Positions 43,295-51,702 are shown, counted from the stretch's first letter. The stretch is 64,000 bases of DNA from Chersky-840 sp963811775 (GCA_963811775.1 CAWESO010000002.1:743674-807673); one strand, 5' to 3'. A program made the numbers and translations. Notes: generated by a model not told the origin, from the sequence alone.

Positions 43295-44470
43295 ATGCCG
43301 AACGACGACTTCCCCGAAGGGTTCCTGTGGGGGACCGCCACCGCCGCCCATCAGATCGAGGGGGGCAACACCAACAACGACTGGTGGGCCTTCGAGCACG
43401 CCCCGAAGACGCCGTGTCTCGAGTCCAGCGGCGACGCGTGCGACTCGTGGCGCCTGTGGCCCGAGGACATCGAGCTGGTGGCGTCGCTCGGGCTGGGCGC
43501 GTACCGGTTCTCGGTGGAATGGAGCCGCATCGAGCCCGCCGAGGGTGAGTGGTCCATCGCCGCGCTCGACCACTACCGGCGCCAGTGCGTCCGGTGCCAC
43601 GAGCTCGGGCTCTCCCCGGTGGTGACGCTCAACCACTTCACGATCCCGCGCTGGCTGGCCGACCGCGGCGGCTGGGAGGCGGCCGACGCCCCCGAGCGCT
43701 TCGCCCGACTCTGCGCGCGTGTCGCCCAGCACATGGGAGACGTGGTCGGGTGGGCGTGCACGCTGAACGAGCCCAACGTGGTGGCCACCATGGGGTACCT
43801 CCTCGAGGTCTTCCCCCCCGCCGTGCGCGACTCGGCCCGGCGCCACGCCGTCAACGATGCGTTGTGCAGAGCGCACCGGCTCGGGGTCGAGGCCCTGCGC
43901 GGCGGGCCCGGGGACTTCCCGGTGGGCCTCACCCTGTCCATGGCCGACTGGCAGCTCATGCCCGGGGGCGAGGAGCGCCTCGAGCGCATGCGGCGCCCCA
44001 CCGAGGACGTGTTCCTCGAGGCCACAGCGGGAGACGACTTCGTGGGGGTGCAGTGCTACACCCGGATGCGGGTCGGGCCCGACGGGGTCCTCGGGGCCGA
44101 GGAGGGCGTGGCCACCACCCAGATGGGCTACGAGTTCTACCCCCGGGCTCTCGAGGCCACGGTGCGCCGGGCCTGGGACGTGACCGGCGGGATCCCGGTG
44201 CTCGTGACCGAGAACGGGATCGGCACGGCCGACGACACCCAGCGCATCGCCTATGTCACCGGCGCCCTCGAAGGGGTGCAGCGGTGTCTGGCGGACGGTA
44301 TCGACGTGCGGGGCTACGTCTACTGGAGCCTCCTCGACAACTTCGAGTGGGTCCTCGGCTACGGGCCCACCTTCGGCCTGGTCGAGGTGGACCACGACAC
44401 CTTCGAGCGCCGGCCCAAGCCGAGCGCGCAGTGGTTCGGGGCCCTCGCCGCGGCCAACGCCCTGCCCTGA
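43295..44470 (+). CDS. Family 1 glycoside hydrolase (beta-glucosidase-like)
   Basis: The 391-residue enzyme should hydrolyse beta-glycosides such as cellobiose or aryl glucosides. The N-terminal FPEGFLWGTATAAHQIEGG is the GH1 signature, the acid/base glutamate is in TLNEPNVV near residue 158 and the nucleophile glutamate in VLVTENGIG near residue 305. GYVYWSLLDNFEWVLGYGPTFGLVEVD closes the barrel. It is about 60-80 residues shorter than common GH1 enzymes because loops between residues 180 and 290 are trimmed, which may change substrate size. The ATG at 43295 follows a TACGGT box by 7 nt. No signal peptide is present. Confidence 0.92.
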   Translation: MPNDDFPEGFLWGTATAAHQIEGGNTNNDWWAFEHAPKTPCLESSGDACDSWRLWPEDIELVASLGLGAYRFSVEWSRIEPAEGEWSIAALDHYRRQCVRCHELGLSPVVTLNHFTIPRWLADRGGWEAADAPERFARLCARVAQHMGDVVGWACTLNEPNVVATMGYLLEVFPPAVRDSARRHAVNDALCRAHRLGVEALRGGPGDFPVGLTLSMADWQLMPGGEERLERMRRPTEDVFLEATAGDDFVGVQCYTRMRVGPDGVLGAEEGVATTQMGYEFYPRALEATVRRAWDVTGGIPVLVTENGIGTADDTQRIAYVTGALEGVQRCLADGIDVRGYVYWSLLDNFEWVLGYGPTFGLVEVDHDTFERRPKPSAQWFGALAAANALP

Positions 44471-44530
44471 TCCCCGGCCCCGGGCCGCTCGGCTGGGTGG
44501 AACCCGGCCGGTCAGGCTAAATTCGTCTGG

Positions 44531-45052
44531 ATGGTCGCCACCGTGAAGCGCCTGTGGCGCCTGTACCACACCCCGACCGGGAAGAAGATGTTCCGGTACG
44601 CCACGGTGTCGGTCATCTCGACGATCGTGTCCTTCAGCGTCCTGGGACTGGTGTTCGGGGTGTTCCGGCTGTGGACCGAGGTGCCGAGCACCGTCTTCGC
44701 CAACCTGGTGGCGAGCGTCCCCGCCTACTACCTGAACCGCACGTGGTCGTGGGGCAAGAGCGGCCGGTCGCACGTCTTCAAAGAGGTCGTCCCCTTCTGG
44801 ACCATGACCGCCATCGGCATCACCATGTCGATCGGCACCGCGTCGCTGGCGCACCACCTCAGCAACGTCTACAACCTGCACCACTTCGGGCGGACAGTGG
44901 TGGTCGAGGGGGCCAACACCGGGGCCTTCGCCCTGTTGTGGATCGTGAAGTTCCTGGTGTTCAACCGGCTGTTCCACGTGGACCCCGTGGCCCACGCGGA
45001 CGCCGAGCTGTTCGTCGAGGCCGCGGTGGAGGTCGAGGGCGCCGAGCCCTGA
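44531..45052 (+). CDS. GtrA-like membrane protein
   Basis: GtrA proteins are small four-helix membrane proteins thought to flip or assist transfer of polyprenyl-phosphate sugars. The 173-residue protein has four hydrophobic segments (about 22-48, 53-70, 88-112 and 125-148) and the family hallmark YYLNRTWSWGKSG. The C-terminus is acidic. The ATG at 44531 follows a TAAATT box by 7 nt. A matching glycosyltransferase is not adjacent; the GT2 enzyme at 34439-35260 is a possible partner elsewhere in the window. Confidence 0.87.
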   Translation: MVATVKRLWRLYHTPTGKKMFRYATVSVISTIVSFSVLGLVFGVFRLWTEVPSTVFANLVASVPAYYLNRTWSWGKSGRSHVFKEVVPFWTMTAIGITMSIGTASLAHHLSNVYNLHHFGRTVVVEGANTGAFALLWIVKFLVFNRLFHVDPVAHADAELFVEAAVEVEGAEP

Positions 45053-45136
45053 GCCGGGTCGGTGATGCACGGGCGTCGGTGCGAGTCGCCCCGACGACCG
45101 GCTCCCGCGGTGCCGCAGCCGTCCCCGAAGCCGGCG

Positions 45137-45625
45137 TCAGTCCCTGAAGTTCTGGAACTGCAGGGGGATCCCGAAGTCCTGCTCCTTGAGCGCCTTGATG
45201 ACGCCCTGGAGGTCGTCGCGCTTCTTGCCCGTGACCCGGAGCTGGTCGCCCTGCGCCTGCGACGACACGCCCTTCAGGTTCATGTCCTTGATGAACTTGT
45301 TGAGCTTCTTGGCGTGGTCGGCCGAGATGCCGGCCTTGATGGCGATGCGCTGGCGCACCGTCCCCTTGGTGGCCTCTTCGATCTTGCCGTCCTCGAGCGC
45401 CTTGAGCGAGACCTCGCGGCGGACGATCTTCTCCTGGAGCACCTGGTGCAGCGCCCGCAGGCGGTCCTCGGTGGACGACCGCAGGACCAGGTCGTCCTCG
45501 CCGAGCTCGATGCTCGAGTCGGTCCCCTTGAAGTCGAAGCGGGTGCCGGCCTCGCGGTTGGCCTGGTCGACGGCGTTGCGGACCTCTTGCATGTCGACCT
45601 GCGAGACCACGTCGAACGTGGGCAT
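45137..45625 (-). CDS. yajQ: YajQ family nucleotide-binding protein
   Basis: The 162-residue protein aligns over its full length with YajQ: FDVVSQVDMQEVRNAVDQA at the start, RFDFKGTDSSIEL, and KKLNKFIKDMNLKGVSSQAQGDQLRVTGKKRDDLQ. Members bind nucleotides or nucleic acid, and a Xanthomonas member binds cyclic di-GMP. The ATG at 45625 is 6 nt after a TATCGT box, so the transcript is leaderless. It is a single gene. Confidence 0.92.
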   Translation of the reverse strand: MPTFDVVSQVDMQEVRNAVDQANREAGTRFDFKGTDSSIELGEDDLVLRSSTEDRLRALHQVLQEKIVRREVSLKALEDGKIEEATKGTVRQRIAIKAGISADHAKKLNKFIKDMNLKGVSSQAQGDQLRVTGKKRDDLQGVIKALKEQDFGIPLQFQNFRD

Positions 45626-45657
45626 GCCGACACGATAGTGCCGCCTGCCTCGCGGTC

Positions 45658-45719
45658 GGTGAGGCCCCCTGGCCGTGTGGGCCGGTCAGGCCCCGGGCCG
45701 CATGGGCCGGTGAGGCCCT
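45658..45719. repeat. Imperfect 25-26-bp tandem repeat before tRNA-Tyr
   Basis: Units beginning ggtgaggcccc or ggtcaggcccc and ending gggcc start at 45658 and 45684, with a partial third at 45709. They lie between yajQ and the tRNA-Tyr gene and may overlap the tRNA promoter. Confidence 0.6.
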
Positions 45720-45740
45720 CGCGATATGGTCTCGCCTCGC

Positions 45741-45822
<82 letters not shown>

Positions 45823-46008
45823 CGCTTCCCACGTCATCCCCAATTCTCCTCGGCGGCGTCGGGTGCCACTTGCCGGGGCCGGGCCGTTCATTACAATGCC
45901 GTTACGAATGTGTCCGACACGTAGCCTCCCAGCCCGGCGGGCGGGGGGTCGGGGGGGATTCGGGCGCACGACGTTCGTAGCAACATCTTCGGGGCGAGGA
46001 CCGACACG

Positions 46009-47712
46009 ATGGGTGTAATCGGAAGGACAGCCGCAACGGTGCGCGGCTTCGATCCTTCAGCCATCCCGGTGGTGGGGCGAGCCCTCGACCGCTTGATGGC
46101 GTGGGACGAGGCCGTCCGTCGGCGTTGGCCCTTCAGCGCGCTGGTGGGTCCCGATCTCGAGCCGGGATCCGTCGCCGGCGACGGCTCACGCCTGCTCGTG
46201 CGGCCCGCCATCCTCGGGTTCATCGCCGTCAGTGCCATCACCGTGGGCGCCAGCCAGCAGTGGTCGCCCTTCGTGTTGAAGCTCCCCGGCGCGTGGTTCT
46301 TCGGCGTCCCCCCCGTGGGCGCGACCCCGCCGCACAACAACCTCAACTTCCTCGGCCTGGTGGCGATGTACGGCGGCCTCGTGCTGTTCATGCGCGTCTG
46401 GTACGGACTGATCCGCACCCTGTCGCAGGTGAAGGGTGTGCCCGTCCGCAAGCTGGTCATGGTGCTGGCGTTGTGGATCGTGCCCCTGCTCCTCGCGCCG
46501 CCGCTGTTCAGCCGCGACATCTACAGCTACGCCGCACAGGGCGAGATGATGAGCCACCACATCTCCCCGTACCACTACGGGCCCGGCGTCCTCGGCGCGG
46601 CGCCGTCGGTGACGTTGGTCGACCACCTGTGGCTCAACACCCCGGTGCCGTACGGGCCGCTGTTCATGGAGACCGACGGGCTGCTCACGAGCGCCTCGGC
46701 CCACCACGAGCTCATCGACCTGACCCTGCTGCGGCTCCTGGCCGTCGTCGGCGTCGGGCTCATGGCGCTGTCGATCCCGTCGCTGGCGCGCAGCCTGGGA
46801 CGAGATCCGTCCTACGCCTTCACCGTGGCCGTGCTCAACCCGGTGACGATCCTCCATCTCGTCGGGGGTGCGCACAACGACGCGCTCATGCTCGGGTTGC
46901 TGATGGCGGGCCTGGCCGTGGCGCGTCGGGGGAGACCGGTGGCCGGCATCGTGCTGTGCGCGCTGGCGGCGTCGGTGAAGGTCCCCGCCGCGCTGGGCGT
47001 GCTCTACATCGGGTGGGACTGGATGGGCACCGGTCTGCCCGTGCGCGCCCGCATACGGCCCGTCGTCACCGCGGGGTTGATCGCGGCCGGGGTCATGGGC
47101 TTCTTGTCGATCGTCACCGGGCTCGGGTGGAGCTGGGTGCTGAACCTGTCGACGCCGGGCACCGTGCGGTCGTGGGTGGCGCCCGCCACCGGGGCGGGGA
47201 TCTTGTTCACCGACCTCGCCCATCTGGTCGGGATCGGAGTGTCGCTGCACACCACGCTGTCGCTCACACGCGGGCTCGGGGTCGTCACCGCCGCCGCGGC
47301 GGGGGTGTGGTTCCTGCTGCGCTCGGACCGGATCGGGGCGCTGCGCGCCATGGGGATGACCATGCTGATCATCGTGGCGCTCGGCCCGGTGGTCCAACCC
47401 TGGTACCTGTCGTGGGGACTGGTCGTCCTGGCCCCGGTGGCGACGGGCCGGGTCCGCACCCTGATCGTGGGCTCGTCGATCGTGGCCGCCTTCATCGGCC
47501 TGCCCGCCGGGCGCCAGCTCGTGTCGGGGCTGTTCTCGGCCGACCCCCTTACCTTGGCCGTGGCCCTGCTCGCCTGCCTCGCCATCCTGACCGTGCCGCT
47601 GTCGCCCTTCGACCGCGAGCGCCTGTCGGCGCGCTGGCGCCGCAGCGGTGACGGGGGCTCGGGCCCGCACCCCGAGGAGCTCGGCGCCTCGCTCGACTAC
47701 GCCGACGCCTGA
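46009..47712 (+). CDS. mptB: Polyprenol-phosphomannose-dependent alpha-1,6-mannosyltransferase (MptB-like)
   Basis: MptB-type GT-C enzymes extend the mannan core of lipomannan-like glycolipids outside the membrane using polyprenyl-phosphate mannose. The 567-residue protein has about a dozen membrane helices. The extracytoplasmic loop with SRDIYSYAAQGEMMSHHISPYHYGP contains the acidic catalytic motif, and VPYGPLFM and VGGAHNDALMLGLLMAGLA are also conserved. The ATG at 46009 has a GAGGA site. It follows tRNA-Tyr after a 186-bp gap. The enzyme implies mannose-containing glycolipids, although the exact product is unknown. Confidence 0.88.
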   Translation: MGVIGRTAATVRGFDPSAIPVVGRALDRLMAWDEAVRRRWPFSALVGPDLEPGSVAGDGSRLLVRPAILGFIAVSAITVGASQQWSPFVLKLPGAWFFGVPPVGATPPHNNLNFLGLVAMYGGLVLFMRVWYGLIRTLSQVKGVPVRKLVMVLALWIVPLLLAPPLFSRDIYSYAAQGEMMSHHISPYHYGPGVLGAAPSVTLVDHLWLNTPVPYGPLFMETDGLLTSASAHHELIDLTLLRLLAVVGVGLMALSIPSLARSLGRDPSYAFTVAVLNPVTILHLVGGAHNDALMLGLLMAGLAVARRGRPVAGIVLCALAASVKVPAALGVLYIGWDWMGTGLPVRARIRPVVTAGLIAAGVMGFLSIVTGLGWSWVLNLSTPGTVRSWVAPATGAGILFTDLAHLVGIGVSLHTTLSLTRGLGVVTAAAAGVWFLLRSDRIGALRAMGMTMLIIVALGPVVQPWYLSWGLVVLAPVATGRVRTLIVGSSIVAAFIGLPAGRQLVSGLFSADPLTLAVALLACLAILTVPLSPFDRERLSARWRRSGDGGSGPHPEELGASLDYADA

Positions 47713-47740
47713 CCGGCGTCGCCGCGGTCGCGGCGCGCCC

Positions 47741-48226
47741 TCAGAGCATGAGCTGCAGGACGGCCACGTCGATCCAGCGCCCGAATTTCCGCCCCACCTC
47801 GCGCTCGACGCCGACAGGCTCGAAGCCGCGCGACCGGTGCAGGGCGATCGACGGCCCGTTGTCGCCCGACACGCGGCCGATCACGGTGTGGAACCCCCGG
47901 GCGACGGCCAGTGCCACCAGCTCGTCGAGCAGGAGCCGCCCGACCCCCTGGTGCCGCCACGTTCCCTCGACGTACAGGGAGTCCTCGACCGTCGTGGCGT
48001 AGGCGGGCCGGTCGCGAAACGGCGACAGGGACCCGAAGCCCGCCACGGTCAGGCCTTCGACGGCCACGACGGCAGGGTGGGCGCCCTGGTGGCGGGCCAC
48101 CCAGGCCCGCTGCGCCTCGGCCGAGCGGGGTTGGATGTCGAAGGTCACGGTCGAGCCGAGGACCTCGGCGTTGTAGATGGCACGGATGGCCTCGGCGTCC
48201 TCGAGGCGCGCCAGCCGGACCTCCAT
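47741..48226 (-). CDS. GNAT family N-acetyltransferase (phosphinothricin acetyltransferase-like)
   Basis: The 161-residue protein has the GNAT fold with VRLARLEDAEAIRAIYNAEV at the N-terminus, the acetyl-CoA loop WRHQGVGRLLLDELVALA, the strand-helix GFHTVIGRVSGDNGPSIALHRSRGFEPVG and a final VGRKFGRWIDVAVLQ. That is the Pat/Bar/YncA subgroup, which acetylates phosphinothricin, methionine sulfone or related amino acids. The ATG at 48226 follows a TACGAT box by 6 nt. The natural substrate is unknown. Confidence 0.88.
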   Translation of the reverse strand: MEVRLARLEDAEAIRAIYNAEVLGSTVTFDIQPRSAEAQRAWVARHQGAHPAVVAVEGLTVAGFGSLSPFRDRPAYATTVEDSLYVEGTWRHQGVGRLLLDELVALAVARGFHTVIGRVSGDNGPSIALHRSRGFEPVGVEREVGRKFGRWIDVAVLQLML

Positions 48227-48341
48227 CGGACGATCGTACCGGCGCCTCGTGGCGCCCCTGGGACCGTGGTGCGACCCCGGCGGCCCCCCGGAGGACGAGA
48301 ACGTGGCGACTATGCTCGTCCGGCGCGGAGTTGCCGTGTCC

Positions 48342-48414
48342 GCCCCCTTAGCTCAGTCGGCAGAGCACAGCCATGGTAAGGCTGGTGTCGTCGGTTCGAT
48401 TCCGACAGGGGGCT
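48342..48414 (+). tRNA. tRNA-Thr (anticodon GGT)
   Basis: The acceptor arm gcccccc-type stem gccccct pairs with agggggc (48407-48413), followed by discriminator T and no encoded CCA. The anticodon loop is atggtaa with GGT at its centre. A TATGCT box at 48311-48316 is the likely -10 of this tRNA operon. Confidence 0.95.
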
Positions 48415-48422
48415 CGCCACCT

Positions 48423-48499
48423 GGCGGCGTAGCTCAGTTGGTCAGAGCACACGGCTCATAATCGTGTTGTCGCGGGTTCGAGTCCCGCCGCCGCTACCA
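48423..48499 (+). tRNA. tRNA-Met (elongator, anticodon CAT)
   Basis: The acceptor arm ggcggcg pairs with cgccgct, and ACCA is encoded at the 3' end. The loop ctcataa contains CAT. The normal G1-U72 pair and the lack of the three G-C pairs of initiators in the anticodon stem mark it as elongator tRNA. It is 8 bp after tRNA-Thr and 54 bp before rpmG. Confidence 0.93.
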
Positions 48500-48553
48500 G
48501 CATGAGGGAGAAGGCCCCCGCCCCGAGCGGAGGGCCCGAGAAGGAGTACAGCT

Positions 48554-48718
48554 ATGGCGAAGAACGAGAAGCGGGTGCAGGTGACGCTGGCCTGCGAGGT
48601 GTGCAAGCGGCGCAACTACATCACCATGAAGAACAAGCAGAACGACCGGGAGCGGATCGAGCTCACCAAGTTCTGCCGCTGGGACCGCCAGCACACCCTC
48701 CACAAAGAGACGCGCTGA
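48554..48718 (+). CDS. rpmG: 50S ribosomal protein L33
   Basis: This 54-residue ribosomal protein is part of the large subunit near the E site. It begins MAKNEKRVQVTLACEVCKRRNY and ends in HTLHKETR. The first zinc pair CEVC is intact, but the second, usually CxxC, reads CRWD, so the fourth ligand is missing and zinc binding may be lost. The ATG has AAGGAG at 48541-48546, 7 nt upstream. It lies in the usual tRNA-Met to tRNA-Trp interval. Confidence 0.93.
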   Translation: MAKNEKRVQVTLACEVCKRRNYITMKNKQNDRERIELTKFCRWDRQHTLHKETR

Positions 48719-48870
48719 CCCCTCGGGAGCCTCCGCGTCCCCGGCCCGGTCGCCCGCCCGGCACCCCCCGGCGGGCTCGGGGACCGTCGGGAGACCTGGT
48801 GCGGCCGGTGATAACCTCACTGACCGGCCCCCTTGGCCGATCGGGCGGTGACCGGTGTCCTGACCGCCGA

Positions 48871-48946
48871 AGGGCAGTAGCTCAATTGGTAGAGCACCGG
48901 TCTCCAAAACCGGCGGTTGGGGGTTCGAGTCCCTCCTGCCCTGCCA
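48871..48946 (+). tRNA. tRNA-Trp (anticodon CCA)
   Basis: The acceptor arm agggcag pairs with ctgccct (48936-48942), then discriminator G and an encoded CCA. The anticodon loop ctccaaa contains CCA. It is 27 bp upstream of secE, the typical actinobacterial position. Confidence 0.96.
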
Positions 48947-48973
48947 TCTGGCCGTCGAAAGGCGTGCGAAGCC

Positions 48974-49282
48974 GTGAACCGTGAGATGAAGCGCATGATG
49001 CAGCGCCAAGGTCAGATCGAGGCTGACGGCTCTCCCGCGACCCGGCGCACCCCACCTCCCCGCACCCGGCCCGTGCCCCAGACCGAGACCTCGGTCTTCG
49101 GTCGCATCGCCGAGTTCTTCCGGGAGGTCCGCTCCGAGCTCCGCCAGGTGGCCTGGCCCACCCGCACGGAGGTGGCCAACTCGGCCACCATCGTCTTCCT
49201 GGTCCTGGTGCTGCTGGTCAGCCTGATCTTCCTGCTCAATTACGCCTTCTCGCACGCCGTCATCTTCCTGTTCAAGTCATGA
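48974..49282 (+). CDS. secE: Preprotein translocase subunit SecE
   Basis: SecE clamps the SecY channel of the Sec export machinery. The 102-residue protein has a polar N-terminus, the amphipathic helix IAEFFREVRSELRQVAWPTR (about 45-64) that is the family signature, and one membrane helix (about 72-98). The GTG at 48974 follows an AAAGG at 11 nt; an in-frame ATG lies at 48986. Its stop overlaps the nusG start (ATGA). Confidence 0.94.
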   Translation: MNREMKRMMQRQGQIEADGSPATRRTPPPRTRPVPQTETSVFGRIAEFFREVRSELRQVAWPTRTEVANSATIVFLVLVLLVSLIFLLNYAFSHAVIFLFKS

Positions 49283-50246
49283 GCGATCCCGATCTCCACC
49301 CCGGGGAGGACCTCGGGACCTTCCCGACCCCCGTGGCCGCCTCATCGGTCGACGCCGGCGAGCCCTCGGTCGACCCGGCCGCCGCCGACGGCGCCGAGAC
49401 CGGTGACGTCGAGCTCACCGAGGTCGAGGTTGCCGAGGTCGAGGTGGCTGACGTCGAGGTGGCTGACGTCGAGGTGGCTGACGCCGAGGTTGCCGAGACC
49501 GTGGTGGCTGACACCGTGGTCGCGAGGCCGAGGTGGCCGAGGCCGAGGTGGTCGACGTCGAGGTCGGCGCCGGCCTGGCCGGCGAGGCCGAGGACAACGG
49601 GCACGTCGCCGCCGAGGTGGTCGAGGAGCGGATCGAAGGCCCGGGATGGGACAACGACGACGAGGAGGACGAGCTCCCCGTCGTCGTCGAGAGCCCCTAT
49701 GACCGACCCGGCCGCTGGTTCGTGGTGCACACCTACGCCGGCTACGAGAACAAAGTGAAGTCCAACCTCGAGAGCCGGATCGTCTCGATGAACATGGAGG
49801 ACCGGATCTTCGAGGTCGTGATCCCCATGGAGGACGTCGTCGAGTTCAAGAACGGCAAGAAGGTCGTGGTCCAGAAGAAGGTCTTCCCCGGCTACCTCCT
49901 CACCCGGTGCGACCTCAACGACGACTCGTGGTCGGTGATCCGCAACACCCCCGGGGTCACGGGGTTCGTCGGGCCCGGCACCAAGCCCACCCCGCTGTCG
50001 CGCCGTGAGGTCGAGAGCATCCTCCAGGTCAAGGTGGAGGGCGGGGCCGAGCCCATCAAGAAGACACGTCCGAGGCTCGAGTACGAGGTGGGCGAGACGG
50101 TCCGGGTCAAAGAGGGCCCCTTCGCCGACTTCTCGGGCCAGATCGACGAGATCAACGAGGACCAGCTGAAGCTGAAGGTGCTGGTCAACATCTTCGGCCG
50201 GGAGACGCCGGTCGAGCTCGAATTCAGCCAGGTCGCCAAGCTCTAG
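49279..50246 (+). CDS. nusG: Transcription factor NusG with an N-terminal repeat tail (frame broken by one missing base)
   Basis: NusG binds RNA polymerase and controls pausing, termination and coupling to ribosomes. The C-terminal ~190 residues (from RWFVVHTYAGYENKVKSNL) are the NGN domain with KVFPGYLLTRCDL, a linker, and the KOW domain with EGPFADFSGQIDEINEDQLKLKV. The start overlaps the secE stop. Before the NGN domain is an acidic tail made of ten 15-bp units at 49423-49571 coding pentapeptides like VEVAD. Unit seven (49513-49526) is 14 bp, so the frame is broken at about 49523; restoring the base gives 322 residues. Without repair NGN translation would have to begin at an unlikely GTG at 49533. 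Confidence 0.9.
49423..49571 (+). repeat. Ten tandem 15-bp repeats inside nusG
   Basis: The consensus is close to gtcgaggtggctgac; three successive exact copies lie at 49438, 49453 and 49468. Unit seven is one base short. In the correct frame each unit encodes a five-residue acidic repeat. Confidence 0.9.
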
Positions 50247-50264
50247 TCCGCAGGAGACTGCCGC

Positions 50265-50699
50265 ATGCCCCCCAAGAAGAAAAAAGTCCTCGCCGTCGTG
50301 AAGATCCAGCTCCCCGCGGGGGGCGCCACGCCCGCGCCCCCGGTCGGCACGGCCCTCGGGCCCCACGGCGTGCAGACCATGGAGTTCTGCAAGCAGTACA
50401 ACGCCGCCACCGAGAACCAGCGGGGCACCATCGTCCCCGTCGAGATCACCATCTTCGAGGACCGCTCGTTCGCCTTCGTGCTCAAGACGCCCCCCACCCC
50501 GGCGCTCATCCGGGAGGCCGTGGGCATCGCCAAGGGGGCCACCGCGGCGGGCCGGGAGCGGGCTGGTTCGATCACCGACGCCCAGGTGGCCCAGATCGCC
50601 ACGGTGAAGCTTCCCGACCTCAACACCGACGACCTCGAAGCCGCCAAGCGCCAGGTGGCGGGCACGGCGCGTTCGATGGGCATCGCCGTCGAAGGCTGA
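50265..50699 (+). CDS. rplK: 50S ribosomal protein L11
   Basis: L11 forms the GTPase-associated centre with 23S rRNA and binds release and elongation factors. The 144-residue protein has KIQLPAGGATPAPPVGTALGPHGV at the N-terminus, the proline-rich thiostrepton-region helix (about 20-30) and a C-terminal RNA-binding domain ending ARSMGIAVEG. The ATG has an AGGAG site 8 nt upstream. It is followed by rplA at 40 bp. Confidence 0.96.
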   Translation: MPPKKKKVLAVVKIQLPAGGATPAPPVGTALGPHGVQTMEFCKQYNAATENQRGTIVPVEITIFEDRSFAFVLKTPPTPALIREAVGIAKGATAAGRERAGSITDAQVAQIATVKLPDLNTDDLEAAKRQVAGTARSMGIAVEG

Positions 50700-50739
50700 C
50701 GGCGGCCCCCACAGCACAGACGACCCAGAGGAGCCCGAC

Positions 50740-51459
50740 GTGCAAAAAGGCAAGAAATACCGGGCCGCGCTCGAGACCTTCGACCGGCAGCACCTGCATT
50801 CGCCCGCCGAGGCGGTGCCGCTCGTCAAGGAGCTGGCCCCGGCCAAGTTCGACGAGACCATCGAGCTCGCGGTGCGGCTCGGGGTGGACCCCCGCAAGGC
50901 CGACCAGATCGTGCGGGGGACCCTGAGCCTGCCCGCCGGGACGGGGCGAACCGCCCGGGTGGTGGTGTTCGCCCAGGGTGAGGGTGCGGCCGAGGCCCGC
51001 GCCGCCGGTGCCGACGAGGTGGGCGCCGATGATCTCGTGGCGCGCGTCGAGGGTGGCTTCTTGGACTTCGACGTGGCCATCGCCACTCCCGACATGATGG
51101 GCCAGGTCGGCAAGCTGGGCCGGGTCCTCGGCCCTCGCGGCCTCATGCCCAACCCCAAGACCGGCACCGTCACCACCGATGTCGGCAAGGCCGTGACCGA
51201 GTTCAAGGGCGGGCGCGTCGAGTACCGCACCGACAAGGTCGGGAACGTGCACGTCCGGGTGGGCAAGGCGTCGTTCACCCCCGAGCAGCTGCTCCAGAAC
51301 GTGCACGCTGTCATCGAGGAACTGGTCAGGGCCAAGCCGGCCGCGGCCAAGGGCCGCTACCTGCGGGGCGTGACGCTGTCGTCGACCATGGGCCCCGGGG
51401 TCCGCATCGACCCGGCCCGCGCTCGCGAGGTCGACGAGGAGCTCGCCGCCTCCGCCTAG
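50740..51459 (+). CDS. rplA: 50S ribosomal protein L1
   Basis: L1 forms the mobile stalk at the E site and represses its own operon in other bacteria. The 239-residue protein has KKYRAALETFDR near the start and the L1 signature MGQVGKLGRVLGPRGLMPNPKTGTVT in the middle. The GTG at 50740 has GAGGAG upstream. It is in the same operon as rplK; the L10 leader begins after its stop. Confidence 0.96.
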   Translation: MQKGKKYRAALETFDRQHLHSPAEAVPLVKELAPAKFDETIELAVRLGVDPRKADQIVRGTLSLPAGTGRTARVVVFAQGEGAAEARAAGADEVGADDLVARVEGGFLDFDVAIATPDMMGQVGKLGRVLGPRGLMPNPKTGTVTTDVGKAVTEFKGGRVEYRTDKVGNVHVRVGKASFTPEQLLQNVHAVIEELVRAKPAAAKGRYLRGVTLSSTMGPGVRIDPARAREVDEELAASA

Positions 51460-51474
51460 GAGAGGCCTCCTCCC

Positions 51475-51695
51475 CGACGTAGTAGATTCCTGCGGCGGCC
51501 TCCACGAGGTCGCCGATACACACGATCGAGTACCTGCCGTCGCCGTAGACCTCCGGTGCGCCCTCGGGCGCCGAACGGGCTCTCGGGCCCGCCTGACCAG
51601 GCGACGAACGCGAACACTCGGTGGGGCCCGCGCCCTGCTCGGTGGATGCGGTGACGGCATGAGGTGAGCGGTGCCGCACCGTTCCGAGCACGGGA
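51475..51695 (+). ncRNA. L10-type ribosomal protein leader upstream of rplJ
   Basis: The 243-bp gap before rplJ contains no gene, is full of paired GC segments and includes gccgtagacctccggtgcg at about 51541, which resembles the conserved gccgaagacngcaggug core of L10 leaders. Such leaders bind the L10-L12 complex to control rplJL. The exact ends are estimates. A covariance-model search would decide it. Confidence 0.6.
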
Positions 51696-51702
51696 GTCGA
51701 TG

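Noticed and set aside
49533..50246. NusG starting at GTG 49533
   Set aside because: No ribosome site, it starts inside the 15-bp repeat array, and the upstream frame is clearly the same repeat shifted by one base.
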